A stretch of DNA of 6,394 nt from CAYUJH01 sp964394585 (GTDB taxonomy: Bacteria; Bacteroidota; Bacteroidia; Cytophagales; Flammeovirgaceae). Each line of letters begins with the position of its first letter. The first letter of the stretch is position 1. Where the stretch lies: assembly GCA_964394585.1 (NCBI GenBank), contig CAYMYI010000173.1:1-6394 (forward strand), given 5' to 3'. The notes beneath the pieces were generated by a model. The model ran no database searches and was not told the DNA's origin. It saw only the letters and a program-made list of their open reading frames with translations. Below are positions 1-6,394 of the stretch, piece after piece. The position numbers were made by a program, and so were the translations under genes.

Positions 1-51
1 ATAAATACATAAACATTATCGGATTACTTCAACCTTACCCCTCCCCGTATT

Positions 52-1873
52 ATGTCACGAATAGATGTTAGTGTAAAATCAAGCGATGGGCCCATCAAAG
101 GCGGTGCACGTAAACTTTCAAAACACGATACTGAAAATAACCTGCTTGTAGAAATTGCATGGGAGGTGTGTAATCAAGTTGGAGGAATTTACACGGTTAT
201 TCGGTCAAAAGCCCCTGTGATGACCGAACGGTGGGGTGACAATTATTTCTTAATAGGCCCCTATGTGCATGAAAACGTTTCGGCTGTATTTGACCCCATC
301 GACGACTACAGCGATCCAGTGGGCAGAGCCGTAATAGAAATGCGGGAACAAGGCTTTGAAGTACATTATGGCGTATGGCTCGTTTCCGGTCGCCCGCGCG
401 TTGTGTTGTTCAACCCGTTTTCAGTGTACGATCGTATAGGAAGTTATAAGTACGACTACTGGGAACATCATGCAATTTCCTCGCCCGATGGTGATAATCT
501 GTTTGATCAAGTAGTAGCCTTTGGCTATCAGGTGAAAGAGTTTTTCCGTATCCTCTCTCAAGACCATTTCAGGCAAGGGAAAAATATCATTGCCCATTTC
601 CACGAATGGATGGCAGGTGTACCTATCCCGATTATGCGCCGGCATCAATTACCAGTAAAAATCGTGTTTACTACGCATGCCACTATGCTTGGGCGGTATT
701 TAGCCATGAACGACCCACTGTTCTATGAGTATCTCCCTTTTTACGACTGGGAGAAAGAAGCGGCACATTTTAATATCGATGCACGCGTCCGCATTGAGCG
801 AGCTGCAGCCCACGGCAGCCATACGTTTACCACCGTAAGTGAAGTAACCGACCAAGAATGTGAGCACTTATTGGGTAGAAAATGCGATGCCATCCTCCCT
901 AACGGAATTAATATAGAACGCTTTGAAGCTCTTCACGAATTTCAAAATCTTCATTTAGAATATAAAAGGAAGATTCAACAATTTGTAATGGGACATTTTT
1001 TCCAAAGCTATTCCTTCGATTTGGACAAAACACTTTACTTCTTCACCTCAGGGCGCTACGAATACAAAAACAAAGGGTATGACCTCACTTTGGAAGCCCT
1101 CGCACGGCTTAATTGGAAAATGAAAGAAGCCAACCTCGACACTACCGTGGTAACGTTTTTCATTACGCGTCGCCCGTTTGAATCGGTAAATCCGAGGGTG
1201 CTTCACTCTCGCGCTGTAATGGAAGAAATTAGACAAACCTGCGATAAGATTCAGCAACAAATAGGGAACCGACTCTTCTACGCTACTGCTTCTAATAAAG
1301 ACCACCGCCTCCCTGAACTAAACGATTTTGTAGACGACCATATGCGCTTGCGCTTACGCCGAACGCTACAAACCTGGAAAACACGTGAGTTACCCTCGGT
1401 GGTAACGCACAACTTACGCGACGACCAAAATGATGAAATATTAAATTTCTTGCGTAATTCAAACCTTGTAAACCAAGCCGACGACCGCGTTAAAGTCGTC
1501 TATCACCCAGATTTTATATCATCTACTAATCCTTTATTTGGAATTGATTATGGGCAGTTTGTACGCGGCTGTCATCTAGGTATTTTCCCAAGTTACTACG
1601 AGCCATGGGGGTACACGCCACTCGAATGTACGGCAAGTGGCGTTCCTGCCGTTACCAGCGATTTGTCGGGCTTTGGCGACTATGTGCTCAAAAGCATGCC
1701 CGACCACAATGCGCGCGGCATTTTTGTGGTTGAGCGCCGGCATGGCGATTACCACAAATCGGCAGAACAGCTTGCTAATCTTCTTTTTGATTTTGTCAAA
1801 TTATCTCGCCGCGACCGTATCACGCAGCGAAACATAGTAGAGAGCTCTTCGGTGTTCTTCGATTGGGAATACC
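52..1873 (+). CDS. GT3-family (eukaryote-like) glycogen synthase, C-terminus lost in assembly gap
   Basis: Transfers glucose from UDP-glucose to the non-reducing end of a growing alpha-1,4-glucan in the cytosol. It is the fungal/animal GYS type, not the GlgA (GT5) type. Seen: GGIYTVIRSK at residues 44-53, AHFHEWMAG near 181-189, THATMLGRY with H209 and R215 (aligning with His193 and Arg199 of yeast Gsy2), GRYEYKNKGYD with R335 and K341, THN near 452-454, and the glutamate pair E517-x7-E525 in the YYEPWGYTPLE motif typical of this clan. The Arg-rich stretch RRDRITQRN (586-594) matches the glucose-6-phosphate-sensing helix of yeast Gsy2. The ATG at 52 is the only ATG after an in-frame TAA at 10. 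Codons are clean to Y607, just after the conserved FDW, and then Ns begin at 1874. The frame reads formally through the Ns to a TAG at 1927-1929, but that tail is antisense to the next gene and is not believable. Neighbour: convergent with the deacetylase. Confidence 0.95.
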
Positions 1874-1883
1874 NNNNNNNNNN
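1874..1883. other. Assembly gap (10 Ns)
   Basis: Ten consecutive unknown bases lie inside the 3' end of the glycogen synthase gene. A round number of ten is a common scaffolding placeholder, so the true missing length may differ. Any terminator between the two convergent genes would lie in or near this gap and cannot be seen. Confidence 0.99.
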
Positions 1884-1907
1884 CAACACGCCATCAGTAT
1901 TTAAGCA

Positions 1908-2570
1908 TTATAACAACTTGAATGTATAGCCGTGCGCTAACATTTCTTGAAGGAAGTTGGGAAGTACCATTCTCAGCTTCTTTTCTGTTTTTACGCTATC
2001 GTGAAATACGATAATAGAACCCGGCTCGGTGTATTGCACTGTTTTTTGCAAGCAGATTTCTTCATTAATGCTTTTGGCAAAATCGCCGCTGAGTACATCC
2101 CACATTACAATTTGGTACTGTTGCCGTACTGCTACTGCCTGCGATTTTTTGATTCTGCCGTATGGAGGCCGAAACAAGGGTTTTGTGTGTTGAAGCTGCT
2201 CGTAAAAAGTAGGGAACCGTTCCATTTCTTGTTGGCACATGGCTACATTCTCCATGTAAGATGCCGTATCGTATTTCCATCCACTCCAATGATTAAATGT
2301 ATGATTCCCTGCTCGATGTCCTTCATTTAACACTCTTTCAAATACTAGAGGGTGCTTCCTAATGTTATCTCCCACACAAAAAAAAGTAGCTTTTACGCCA
2401 TATTCTTGCAAAATATCCAATACCCATTCGGTTACATTGGGGATAGGACCATCGTCGAAGGTAAGGTATACTTCAGGAGAGTTGGTTTGAATACGCCACG
2501 TAAAGTGTGGAAATAGCCAACGAAGTAAGCCCATTGTTTTAAACGGAAAAATCATAAATCTTGAACGCAT
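1908..2570 (-). CDS. Polysaccharide deacetylase family protein (NodB domain, CE4)
   Basis: A metal-dependent N-deacetylase of carbohydrate esterase family 4, acting on an amino-sugar polymer or glycan that cannot be named from sequence. The NodB domain fills nearly all 220 residues. Motif 1 is TFDDGP with D39 and D40 (catalytic base and metal ligand), motif 2 is H90-TFN-H94 (metal-binding histidines), motif 3 is RPPYGR (134-139), motif 4 is around W157-D158 through D163, and motif 5 is IIVFHDS with H190. All catalytic positions are intact. The N-terminus has about 30 residues before the domain (LLRWLFPHFTWR) without a convincing signal peptide, so the protein may be cytoplasmic or peripherally attached to the membrane. 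The ATG at 2570 is the farthest upstream; M6 and M13 are alternatives. It is the last gene of the minus-strand unit, starting 12 bases after the aminotransferase stop. Its stop lies 24 bases from the N gap, so the reading frame is complete. Confidence 0.93.
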   Translation of the reverse strand: MRSRFMIFPFKTMGLLRWLFPHFTWRIQTNSPEVYLTFDDGPIPNVTEWVLDILQEYGVKATFFCVGDNIRKHPLVFERVLNEGHRAGNHTFNHWSGWKYDTASYMENVAMCQQEMERFPTFYEQLQHTKPLFRPPYGRIKKSQAVAVRQQYQIVMWDVLSGDFAKSINEEICLQKTVQYTEPGSIIVFHDSVKTEKKLRMVLPNFLQEMLAHGYTFKLL

Positions 2571-2582
2571 TAACTACCGAGG

Positions 2583-3701
2583 TCAGTTGCGAAGTAACGT
2601 AAAAAACTGTTGAATTTGTTCTATCACATACGTTCGTTCTTCTTCAGTAAGCTCAGGATACAACGGTAACGAAAGCACTTCCGAACACACACGTGCCGAT
2701 ACAGGAAAATCATCTACTTTCCAATGTTGCCCTTGATACAACGGCTGTAGTGGTAATGACAATGGATAATGTATCATCGTTTCGATGCCCTGTTCAGCTA
2801 AAAACTGTTTTAAGGCATCGCGATATGACGGTACACGAATTACGAAGAGATGAAAGCTGTGTTCTGTACCTTTCGGCAATACCGGTAGTTGAATCGGTAA
2901 TCCTGCCAATCCTTCCGCATATTTTTTTGCATGTACGATACGTTGTACTATCCACTGCGGCAGATAGGGCAATTTTGCCGAAAGAATAGCGGCTTGTATA
3001 CTATCCATCCTACTATTAAACCCGACTACGTAGTGCACCCCTCGCTGTTCTTTTTGCCCTTGTTTGGCGAGTAACCTAGCCTTTTGCATAAAGTCCTCAC
3101 TCTCTGATACAATACACCCTGCATCGCCATAAGCTCCTAACGTTTTTACAGGATAAAAACTGAAGGCAGCGGCATTACCCCATGTTCCTGCCATTTTATT
3201 TTGAAGAGTAGCCCCGTGTGCTTGTGCTGCATCTTCTAACACAAATAAGTGGTACTTACGAGCGATTTCTAAAATCCGAGGCATATCGGCTAACCGACCG
3301 TATAAATGAACAGGAATGATGGCTTTAGTACGGGAAGAAATTTTTGATGCTATATGGTTTACATCAATGCAATAGGTGGAAGGCTCAATATCGACAAAAA
3401 TAGGCGTAGCTCCTACCCTATTTACTGCTGTTGCGGTAGAAACCCAGCTAAGCGCCGGCACGATTACTTCATCGCCATGGCCAACGCCGGCTGCTGAAAG
3501 TGCAATCATAAGTGCATCGGTTCCGTGGCTGCAAGCCAAACAATAATTTGCACGCAAATACGCTGAAAACTGATTTTCAAATGTTGTAACTCGCTTGCCT
3601 TCTATAAAAAACATATCGCTGCGCACCTGCTGCCAGGCCGCCTCGACCACAGGGGCAATTTGCTGATACTGAGCATGCAGATTTACAAAAGGAACCTTCA
3701 T
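2583..3701 (-). CDS. DegT/DnrJ/EryC1/StrS family PLP-dependent sugar aminotransferase
   Basis: Predicted to transfer an amino group, usually from glutamate, to a keto-sugar nucleotide, giving an amino sugar for surface glycans. Length is 372 residues, normal for the family. Seen: CSHGTDAL (57-64), the cofactor phosphate-binding loop; PALSWVSTA (82-90); HLYGRLADM (132-140); EDAAQAHGA (156-164) with D157 expected to contact the PLP pyridine nitrogen; and SFYPVKTLGAYGDAG (181-195), where K186 is the predicted Schiff-base lysine. Many relatives have G-K-N around this lysine, while here it is V-K-T. The C-terminal half carries the usual HSFHLFVIR and MIHYP blocks. The start ATG overlaps the stop of the upstream alkD-like gene in an ATGA (3698-3701), implying translational coupling. 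Downstream is the NodB deacetylase. The substrate cannot be set: members acting on dTDP-3-keto, UDP-4-keto and other sugars look alike at this level. Confidence 0.93.
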   Translation of the reverse strand: MKVPFVNLHAQYQQIAPVVEAAWQQVRSDMFFIEGKRVTTFENQFSAYLRANYCLACSHGTDALMIALSAAGVGHGDEVIVPALSWVSTATAVNRVGATPIFVDIEPSTYCIDVNHIASKISSRTKAIIPVHLYGRLADMPRILEIARKYHLFVLEDAAQAHGATLQNKMAGTWGNAAAFSFYPVKTLGAYGDAGCIVSESEDFMQKARLLAKQGQKEQRGVHYVVGFNSRMDSIQAAILSAKLPYLPQWIVQRIVHAKKYAEGLAGLPIQLPVLPKGTEHSFHLFVIRVPSYRDALKQFLAEQGIETMIHYPLSLPLQPLYQGQHWKVDDFPVSARVCSEVLSLPLYPELTEEERTYVIEQIQQFFTLLRN

Positions 3702-4366
3702 AAATGAGTTGGTAGATACTTACGCGCTTCGCGTACACTTAGCGAATGTAATGTGTTTTCTTTGAGAAATTGTGCTACCCAAAGCGGATTGCTGCGGGAA
3801 TATTGCCGTAGTGCCCAACCAATCGCCTTATTTACGAAAAACTCATTAGTGTTTGCATTATAAAGGATTGCTTCGCGCAAAAAAACAGTATCTGTTTGTT
3901 CTTTATAACTTAGCTGAAAGAGAATGGCTACTCGTTTGAGCCAAATACTTTCGCTTACTATCCACCGAGAAATCACTTCGTGTTTTATATGCGGATATCG
4001 CAAGCAAAAAGAGCCTACAACGCTATTGACCACATCTACAGAATCCCACCATGGCTTGGTTACAATGTACCTCTCCACCATTGCTATATCTGCTATTTGC
4101 AAAAAGCGTTTTGCTTTTTGGAGGTAATCGCACGCAAGATATTGGAACTCGCGCTCGGGCAAGGCAAAACACTGGGCCACAAATTCCCAATCGACGGATT
4201 GCACCGTGGTTTTATCGCGTAAAAACGATTTGGATAACTCTCTGCGTAAAGGTGCCTGTATGCCTAAAAAAGGAAACTGATGCCTTAAATAAGCAGACAT
4301 TTGCTGCGCTTTTTCCGCATTACCATGTTGATGCAGTATCTCAAAGATATCGTTAGGAAATTTCAT
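3698..4366 (-). CDS. alkD: DNA alkylation repair enzyme, AlkD-type HEAT-repeat DNA glycosylase
   Basis: Predicted to remove positively charged alkylated bases such as 3-methyladenine and 7-methylguanine, starting base-excision repair. Length is 222 residues, slightly shorter than Bacillus cereus AlkD. Seen: QFPFLGIQAPLRR (30-42), the family's N-terminal signature; KPWWDSVDVVNS (104-115); SIWLKRVAILFQLSYKEQTD (140-159); and FFVNKAIGWALRQYS (176-190). By spacing, W107, D111, R145, W184 and R187 match the DNA-contacting and catalytic W109, D113, R148, W187 and R190 recalled for B. cereus AlkD, allowing a one-residue indel. The helical pairs fit HEAT-like repeats. The ATG at 4366 is the farthest upstream plausible start; a 6-bp hairpin lies 8 bases before it. 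It is the first gene of the three-gene minus-strand unit and its last four bases overlap the aminotransferase start. There is no obvious functional link to the sugar genes. Confidence 0.92.
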   Translation of the reverse strand: MKFPNDIFEILHQHGNAEKAQQMSAYLRHQFPFLGIQAPLRRELSKSFLRDKTTVQSVDWEFVAQCFALPEREFQYLACDYLQKAKRFLQIADIAMVERYIVTKPWWDSVDVVNSVVGSFCLRYPHIKHEVISRWIVSESIWLKRVAILFQLSYKEQTDTVFLREAILYNANTNEFFVNKAIGWALRQYSRSNPLWVAQFLKENTLHSLSVREARKYLPTHL

Positions 4367-4374
4367 AGGAAAAT

Positions 4375-4391
4375 TACCCTAAAACAGGGTA
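4375..4391. promoter_or_regulatory. Perfect 6-bp inverted repeat just upstream of alkD-like start
   Basis: TACCCT and AGGGTA are separated by the five bases AAAAC. The element ends 8 bases before the alkD-like ATG on the minus strand. It could form a short hairpin in the leader or serve as a protein-binding site. There is no U-tract, so it is not a terminator. A 6-bp repeat can occur by chance, so function is unproven. Confidence 0.3.
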
Positions 4392-4505
4392 TCGCTTACT
4401 ATACTTTTTGCTGTAGAAATATATTCCATTGATTTACAGTAGCTACCTTTTTACTCCCAATAAGGACTAGTTTGATGATAACGTATAAATTCTATCTTCA
4501 ATCCC

Positions 4506-4513
4506 TATTTTTG
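4506..4513 (+). promoter_or_regulatory. Candidate Bacteroidota -7 promoter box (TATTTTTG) for the IcmF operon
   Basis: TATTTTTG matches the TAnnTTTG -7 consensus of Bacteroidota housekeeping promoters exactly. It lies 70 bases before the ATG of the B12-binding gene, in the divergent intergenic region. No TTG was found at the expected 19-21 base spacing upstream; the nearest TTTG (4471-4474) is about 31 bases away. The context is AT-rich, so the match alone is modest evidence. Confidence 0.4.
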
Positions 4514-4583
4514 TAGAAACAAATATGCGCTTACCTGACTTTTTAAAGGTAGCGAGTAAATCTTACCAATACACACGATTACC

Positions 4584-5078
4584 ATGCAAACAAAACCGTA
4601 TCAACCTCAACACAAAATCCGCATTGTAACAGCGGGTTCGCTCTTCGATGGGCACGATGCCGCTATCAATATTATGCGGCGTATTATGCAAGCATCAGGA
4701 GCTGAAATTATTCATTTAGGGCACAATCGTTCCGTACAAGAAATCGTGAATTGCGCCATTCAGGAGGATGTACAAGCCATTGCCATTACCTCGTACCAAG
4801 GTGGGCACATGGAATTCTTCAAATATATGTTTGATTTATTACATGAAAAAGGCTGTGGACATATTCGCATCTTTGGCGGAGGTGGTGGCACAATCTTACC
4901 TTCCGAAATAGAGGAGTTGCATGCCTATGGCATTACGCGAATTTATTCGCCCGACGACGGCAGAGCCCTAGGGCTTCAGGGAATGATTAATGATTTGCTC
5001 GAAAAAAGCGACTACCCTACGATTTCTTCGCAACAGCTCGAACAACTTATTGCTTCGTTTGCCGTTGCCCATAACTGA
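4584..5078 (+). CDS. icmF: Cobalamin (B12)-binding subunit of an IcmF-type acyl-CoA mutase, stand-alone
   Basis: Binds adenosylcobalamin for a radical acyl-CoA mutase that rearranges the carbon skeleton of substrates such as isobutyryl-/n-butyryl-CoA. The 164 residues form one Rossmann-like B12 domain. Seen: SLFDGHDAA (19-27) with H24 as predicted lower cobalt ligand, fitting base-off/His-on binding (D22-x-H24; the DxHxxG glycine is Ala27); IHLGHNRSVQEIV (43-55); TSYQGGH (69-75); FGGGGGT (97-103); and RIYSPDDG (119-126). These blocks are characteristic of IcmF rather than of MutB, where the B12 domain is C-terminal. The ATG at 4584 is the only in-frame ATG after a TAA at 4557. The protein ends with about 29 residues after the GMI at 133-135, where fused IcmF continues into its linker. 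The gene stops at TGA 5076-5078, 32 bases before the next ORF. Neighbour: the large IcmF-like ORF, the obvious partner. Confidence 0.93.
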   Translation: MQTKPYQPQHKIRIVTAGSLFDGHDAAINIMRRIMQASGAEIIHLGHNRSVQEIVNCAIQEDVQAIAITSYQGGHMEFFKYMFDLLHEKGCGHIRIFGGGGGTILPSEIEELHAYGITRIYSPDDGRALGLQGMINDLLEKSDYPTISSQQLEQLIASFAVAHN

Positions 5079-5110
5079 TTTCAACCACCCACTGCAAGAA
5101 CCTTACAACC

Positions 5111-6394
5111 ATGAATGATACCTACACATTACCCTCGCCCGAGCTTTCGGCATACAACCATCGGTTAATCGGGCAACTCATCACTGCTTTTGAAAATCAG
5201 CTTGCCGATAAGCATAATTTCCGTGAACTAGTCCGGCAAAATATCAACGGAAAAACCATCCCTATTTTGGGAATTACCGGCACAGGAGGAGCAGGTAAAT
5301 CGAGTCTTGTCGATGAGCTGGTACGCCGTTTTTTAACCGATTTTACTGATAAAACCTTAGCTATTATTTCAGTAGATCCTTCTAAACGCAAAACAGGAGG
5401 GGCTTTATTAGGCGATCGCATCCGTATGAATGCCATCTTTAATGAACGTATTTACATGCGTTCGCTCGCTACTCGGCAAGCTAATGTTGCCCTTTCCAAG
5501 CACATCCCAGAAGTACTTGATATACTCAAAGCAGCACATTTCGATTTAATCATCTTGGAATCTTCGGGTATTGGGCAGTCTGACTCTGAAATTTCCGATT
5601 TCGCCGATCTCGCTTTGTACGTAATGACACCCGAATACGGTGCGGCTACACAGCTTGAAAAAATCGATATGCTCGACTTTGCCGACTTAATCGCTATTAA
5701 TAAGTTTGATAAACGAGGAGCACAAGATGCCCTTCGCGATGTACGCAAGCAATACCAACGCACACATAATTTGTGGGAATCGGCGCTTGATACCATGCCT
5801 GTGTATGGTACAATAGCCTCGCAATTTAACGACCCCGGCATGAATCAGTTATATGGGGTGATAGTCCAAAAACTGAATGAAACCATGGGTTTGCACTGGG
5901 AATCGCGGTTTTCGGCTACCAACGAAATGTCGGAGAAAGTATACATCATTCCACCATCGCGCACTCGCTATCTTTCCGAAATAACCGATACCCTCCGCTC
6001 TTACAACGATCGGGTGTTGCAACAAAGTAAAATTGCTGCACAATTGCAGCACTTGGCCGAAACGCAATCGCTCCTAGAACAAGCCAAACAGCCTATCCCT
6101 TCTGCTCTAAGCAAGTTGTATGAAAATATGAAAAGGGACCTCGATGGAAATTATCAACACCTATTAGAAGCATGGAACGAAAAAAAAGCAGCTTACCAAA
6201 GTGGAGTGTATACGTACCAAGTGCGAGGTAAAAAAATTGAGGTAGAAACGCATACAGAATCGCTTTCGGGAACGAAAGTACCTAAAGTAGCCCTACCTAA
6301 CTACCAAAGTTGGGGCGATTTGCTCCGCTGGCATTTGCAAGAAAATGTGCCAGGTGAGTTCCCCTTTACCGCAGGTGTATTTCCCTTTAAACGA
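5111..6394 (+). CDS. icmF: IcmF-like G-protein chaperone plus acyl-CoA mutase large chain, 3' end outside the window
   Basis: This is the rest of an IcmF-type mutase without its B12 domain; 428 codons are visible and no stop is reached. Residues 1-50 are a linker with RLIGQLITAFEN (18-29), which matches the region before the G domain in fused IcmF. Then come the P-loop GTGGAGKS (57-64, K63), the DPSKRKTGGALLGDRIRM switch-type segment (89-106), the DLIILESSGIGQSD segment (145-158) and the guanine-specificity motif NKFD (197-200): a MeaI/MeaB-like GTPase that in this family gates cofactor loading and protects the enzyme. After a helical region (about 285-365), SLSGTKVPKVALP (384-396) and ENVPGEFPFTAGVFPFKR (411-428) begin the mutase substrate-binding part. 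The TIM barrel and specificity residues lie beyond the edge, so the substrate cannot be fixed. The start at 5111 has an in-frame TAA at 5072 upstream; no ribosome-binding site is evident. Probably co-transcribed with the B12 gene. Confidence 0.93.
   Translation, partial: MNDTYTLPSPELSAYNHRLIGQLITAFENQLADKHNFRELVRQNINGKTIPILGITGTGGAGKSSLVDELVRRFLTDFTDKTLAIISVDPSKRKTGGALLGDRIRMNAIFNERIYMRSLATRQANVALSKHIPEVLDILKAAHFDLIILESSGIGQSDSEISDFADLALYVMTPEYGAATQLEKIDMLDFADLIAINKFDKRGAQDALRDVRKQYQRTHNLWESALDTMPVYGTIASQFNDPGMNQLYGVIVQKLNETMGLHWESRFSATNEMSEKVYIIPPSRTRYLSEITDTLRSYNDRVLQQSKIAAQLQHLAETQSLLEQAKQPIPSALSKLYENMKRDLDGNYQHLLEAWNEKKAAYQSGVYTYQVRGKKIEVETHTESLSGTKVPKVALPNYQSWGDLLRWHLQENVPGEFPFTAGVFPFKR

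Noticed and set aside
1637..1837. Plus-strand 66-residue ORF inside the glycogen synthase gene
   Set aside because: It is in another frame of a well-supported gene and has no recognisable domain.
1884..1929. Residues after the gap (N-T-P-S-V and onward) as the real C-terminus of the glycogen synthase
   Set aside because: They lie downstream of unknown bases, mostly antisense to the deacetylase 3' end, and do not resemble the expected C-terminal helix of GT3 enzymes.
1908..3701. Naming the sugar genes arnB and arnD
   Set aside because: The deacetylase is short and lacks ArnD-specific features I could identify, no other arn genes are present, and the aminotransferase substrate cannot be told from sequence.
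3924..4356. Plus-strand ORFs of 67-101 residues opposite the AlkD-type gene
   Set aside because: They are shadows of the conserved minus-strand gene with no domain of their own.
4411..4439. Imperfect inverted repeat CTGTAGAAA ... TTTACAG
   Set aside because: It pairs over only seven bases with a bulge and a long AT-rich loop, as expected by chance in such sequence.
4367..4583. Cobalamin riboswitch ahead of the B12-dependent mutase
   Set aside because: No B12-box-like sequence or extended helices were found, and the leader after the proposed promoter box is only about 65 bases, too short for that riboswitch.
5412..5419. GCGATCGC octamer (HIP1-like)
   Set aside because: One copy noticed, inside the conserved G-D-R-I codons of the G domain, so it is explained by coding sequence.
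5197..6067. Minus-strand ORFs of 72-129 residues opposite the IcmF large chain
   Set aside because: The plus strand here encodes an uninterrupted conserved GTPase/mutase protein; the antisense ORFs show no family features.

Overview
The window looks like a piece of a Bacteroidota chromosome with moderate, near-balanced base composition, and probably comes from a draft or metagenome assembly because it contains a run of ten Ns. Three things point to Bacteroidota: the family set (a eukaryote-like GT3 glycogen synthase and a short NodB deacetylase of the type common in that phylum), the absence of Shine-Dalgarno sequences before most starts, and one exact match to the phylum's TAnnTTTG promoter box. 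The assignment to genus or family cannot be made from the sequence alone.

Layout. (1) 52-1873, plus strand: a GT3 glycogen synthase whose C-terminus is lost in the N gap at 1874-1883. (2) 1908-4366, minus strand: a tight three-gene unit read from right to left, with an AlkD-type DNA glycosylase, a DegT/DnrJ/EryC1 sugar aminotransferase (ATGA overlap with the first gene) and a NodB polysaccharide deacetylase (12 bases further on). (3) 4367-4583: a 217-base divergent intergenic region with a small perfect hairpin close to the alkD start and a promoter-like box facing the other way. (4) 4584-6394, plus strand: two consecutive ORFs that together correspond to the N-terminal part of IcmF, the adenosylcobalamin-dependent isobutyryl-CoA mutase with a built-in G-protein chaperone. 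The second ORF is open at the right edge and is 428 codons long up to that edge.

How the genes relate. The two plus-strand ORFs on the right almost certainly make one enzyme: the small protein carries the cobalamin-binding Rossmann domain, and the large one carries the GTPase chaperone followed by the start of the substrate-binding mutase part. In the IcmF proteins I know, these are a single chain, so the split is the most notable feature here. The minus-strand unit pairs a sugar-modifying aminotransferase with a deacetylase, suggesting cell-surface or nucleotide-sugar chemistry, with a DNA-repair enzyme as an apparently unrelated first gene. The glycogen synthase is convergent with this unit and has no visible functional partner in the window. 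I see no RNA genes, mobile elements, CRISPR arrays or long repeats, and no wholly unknown system.
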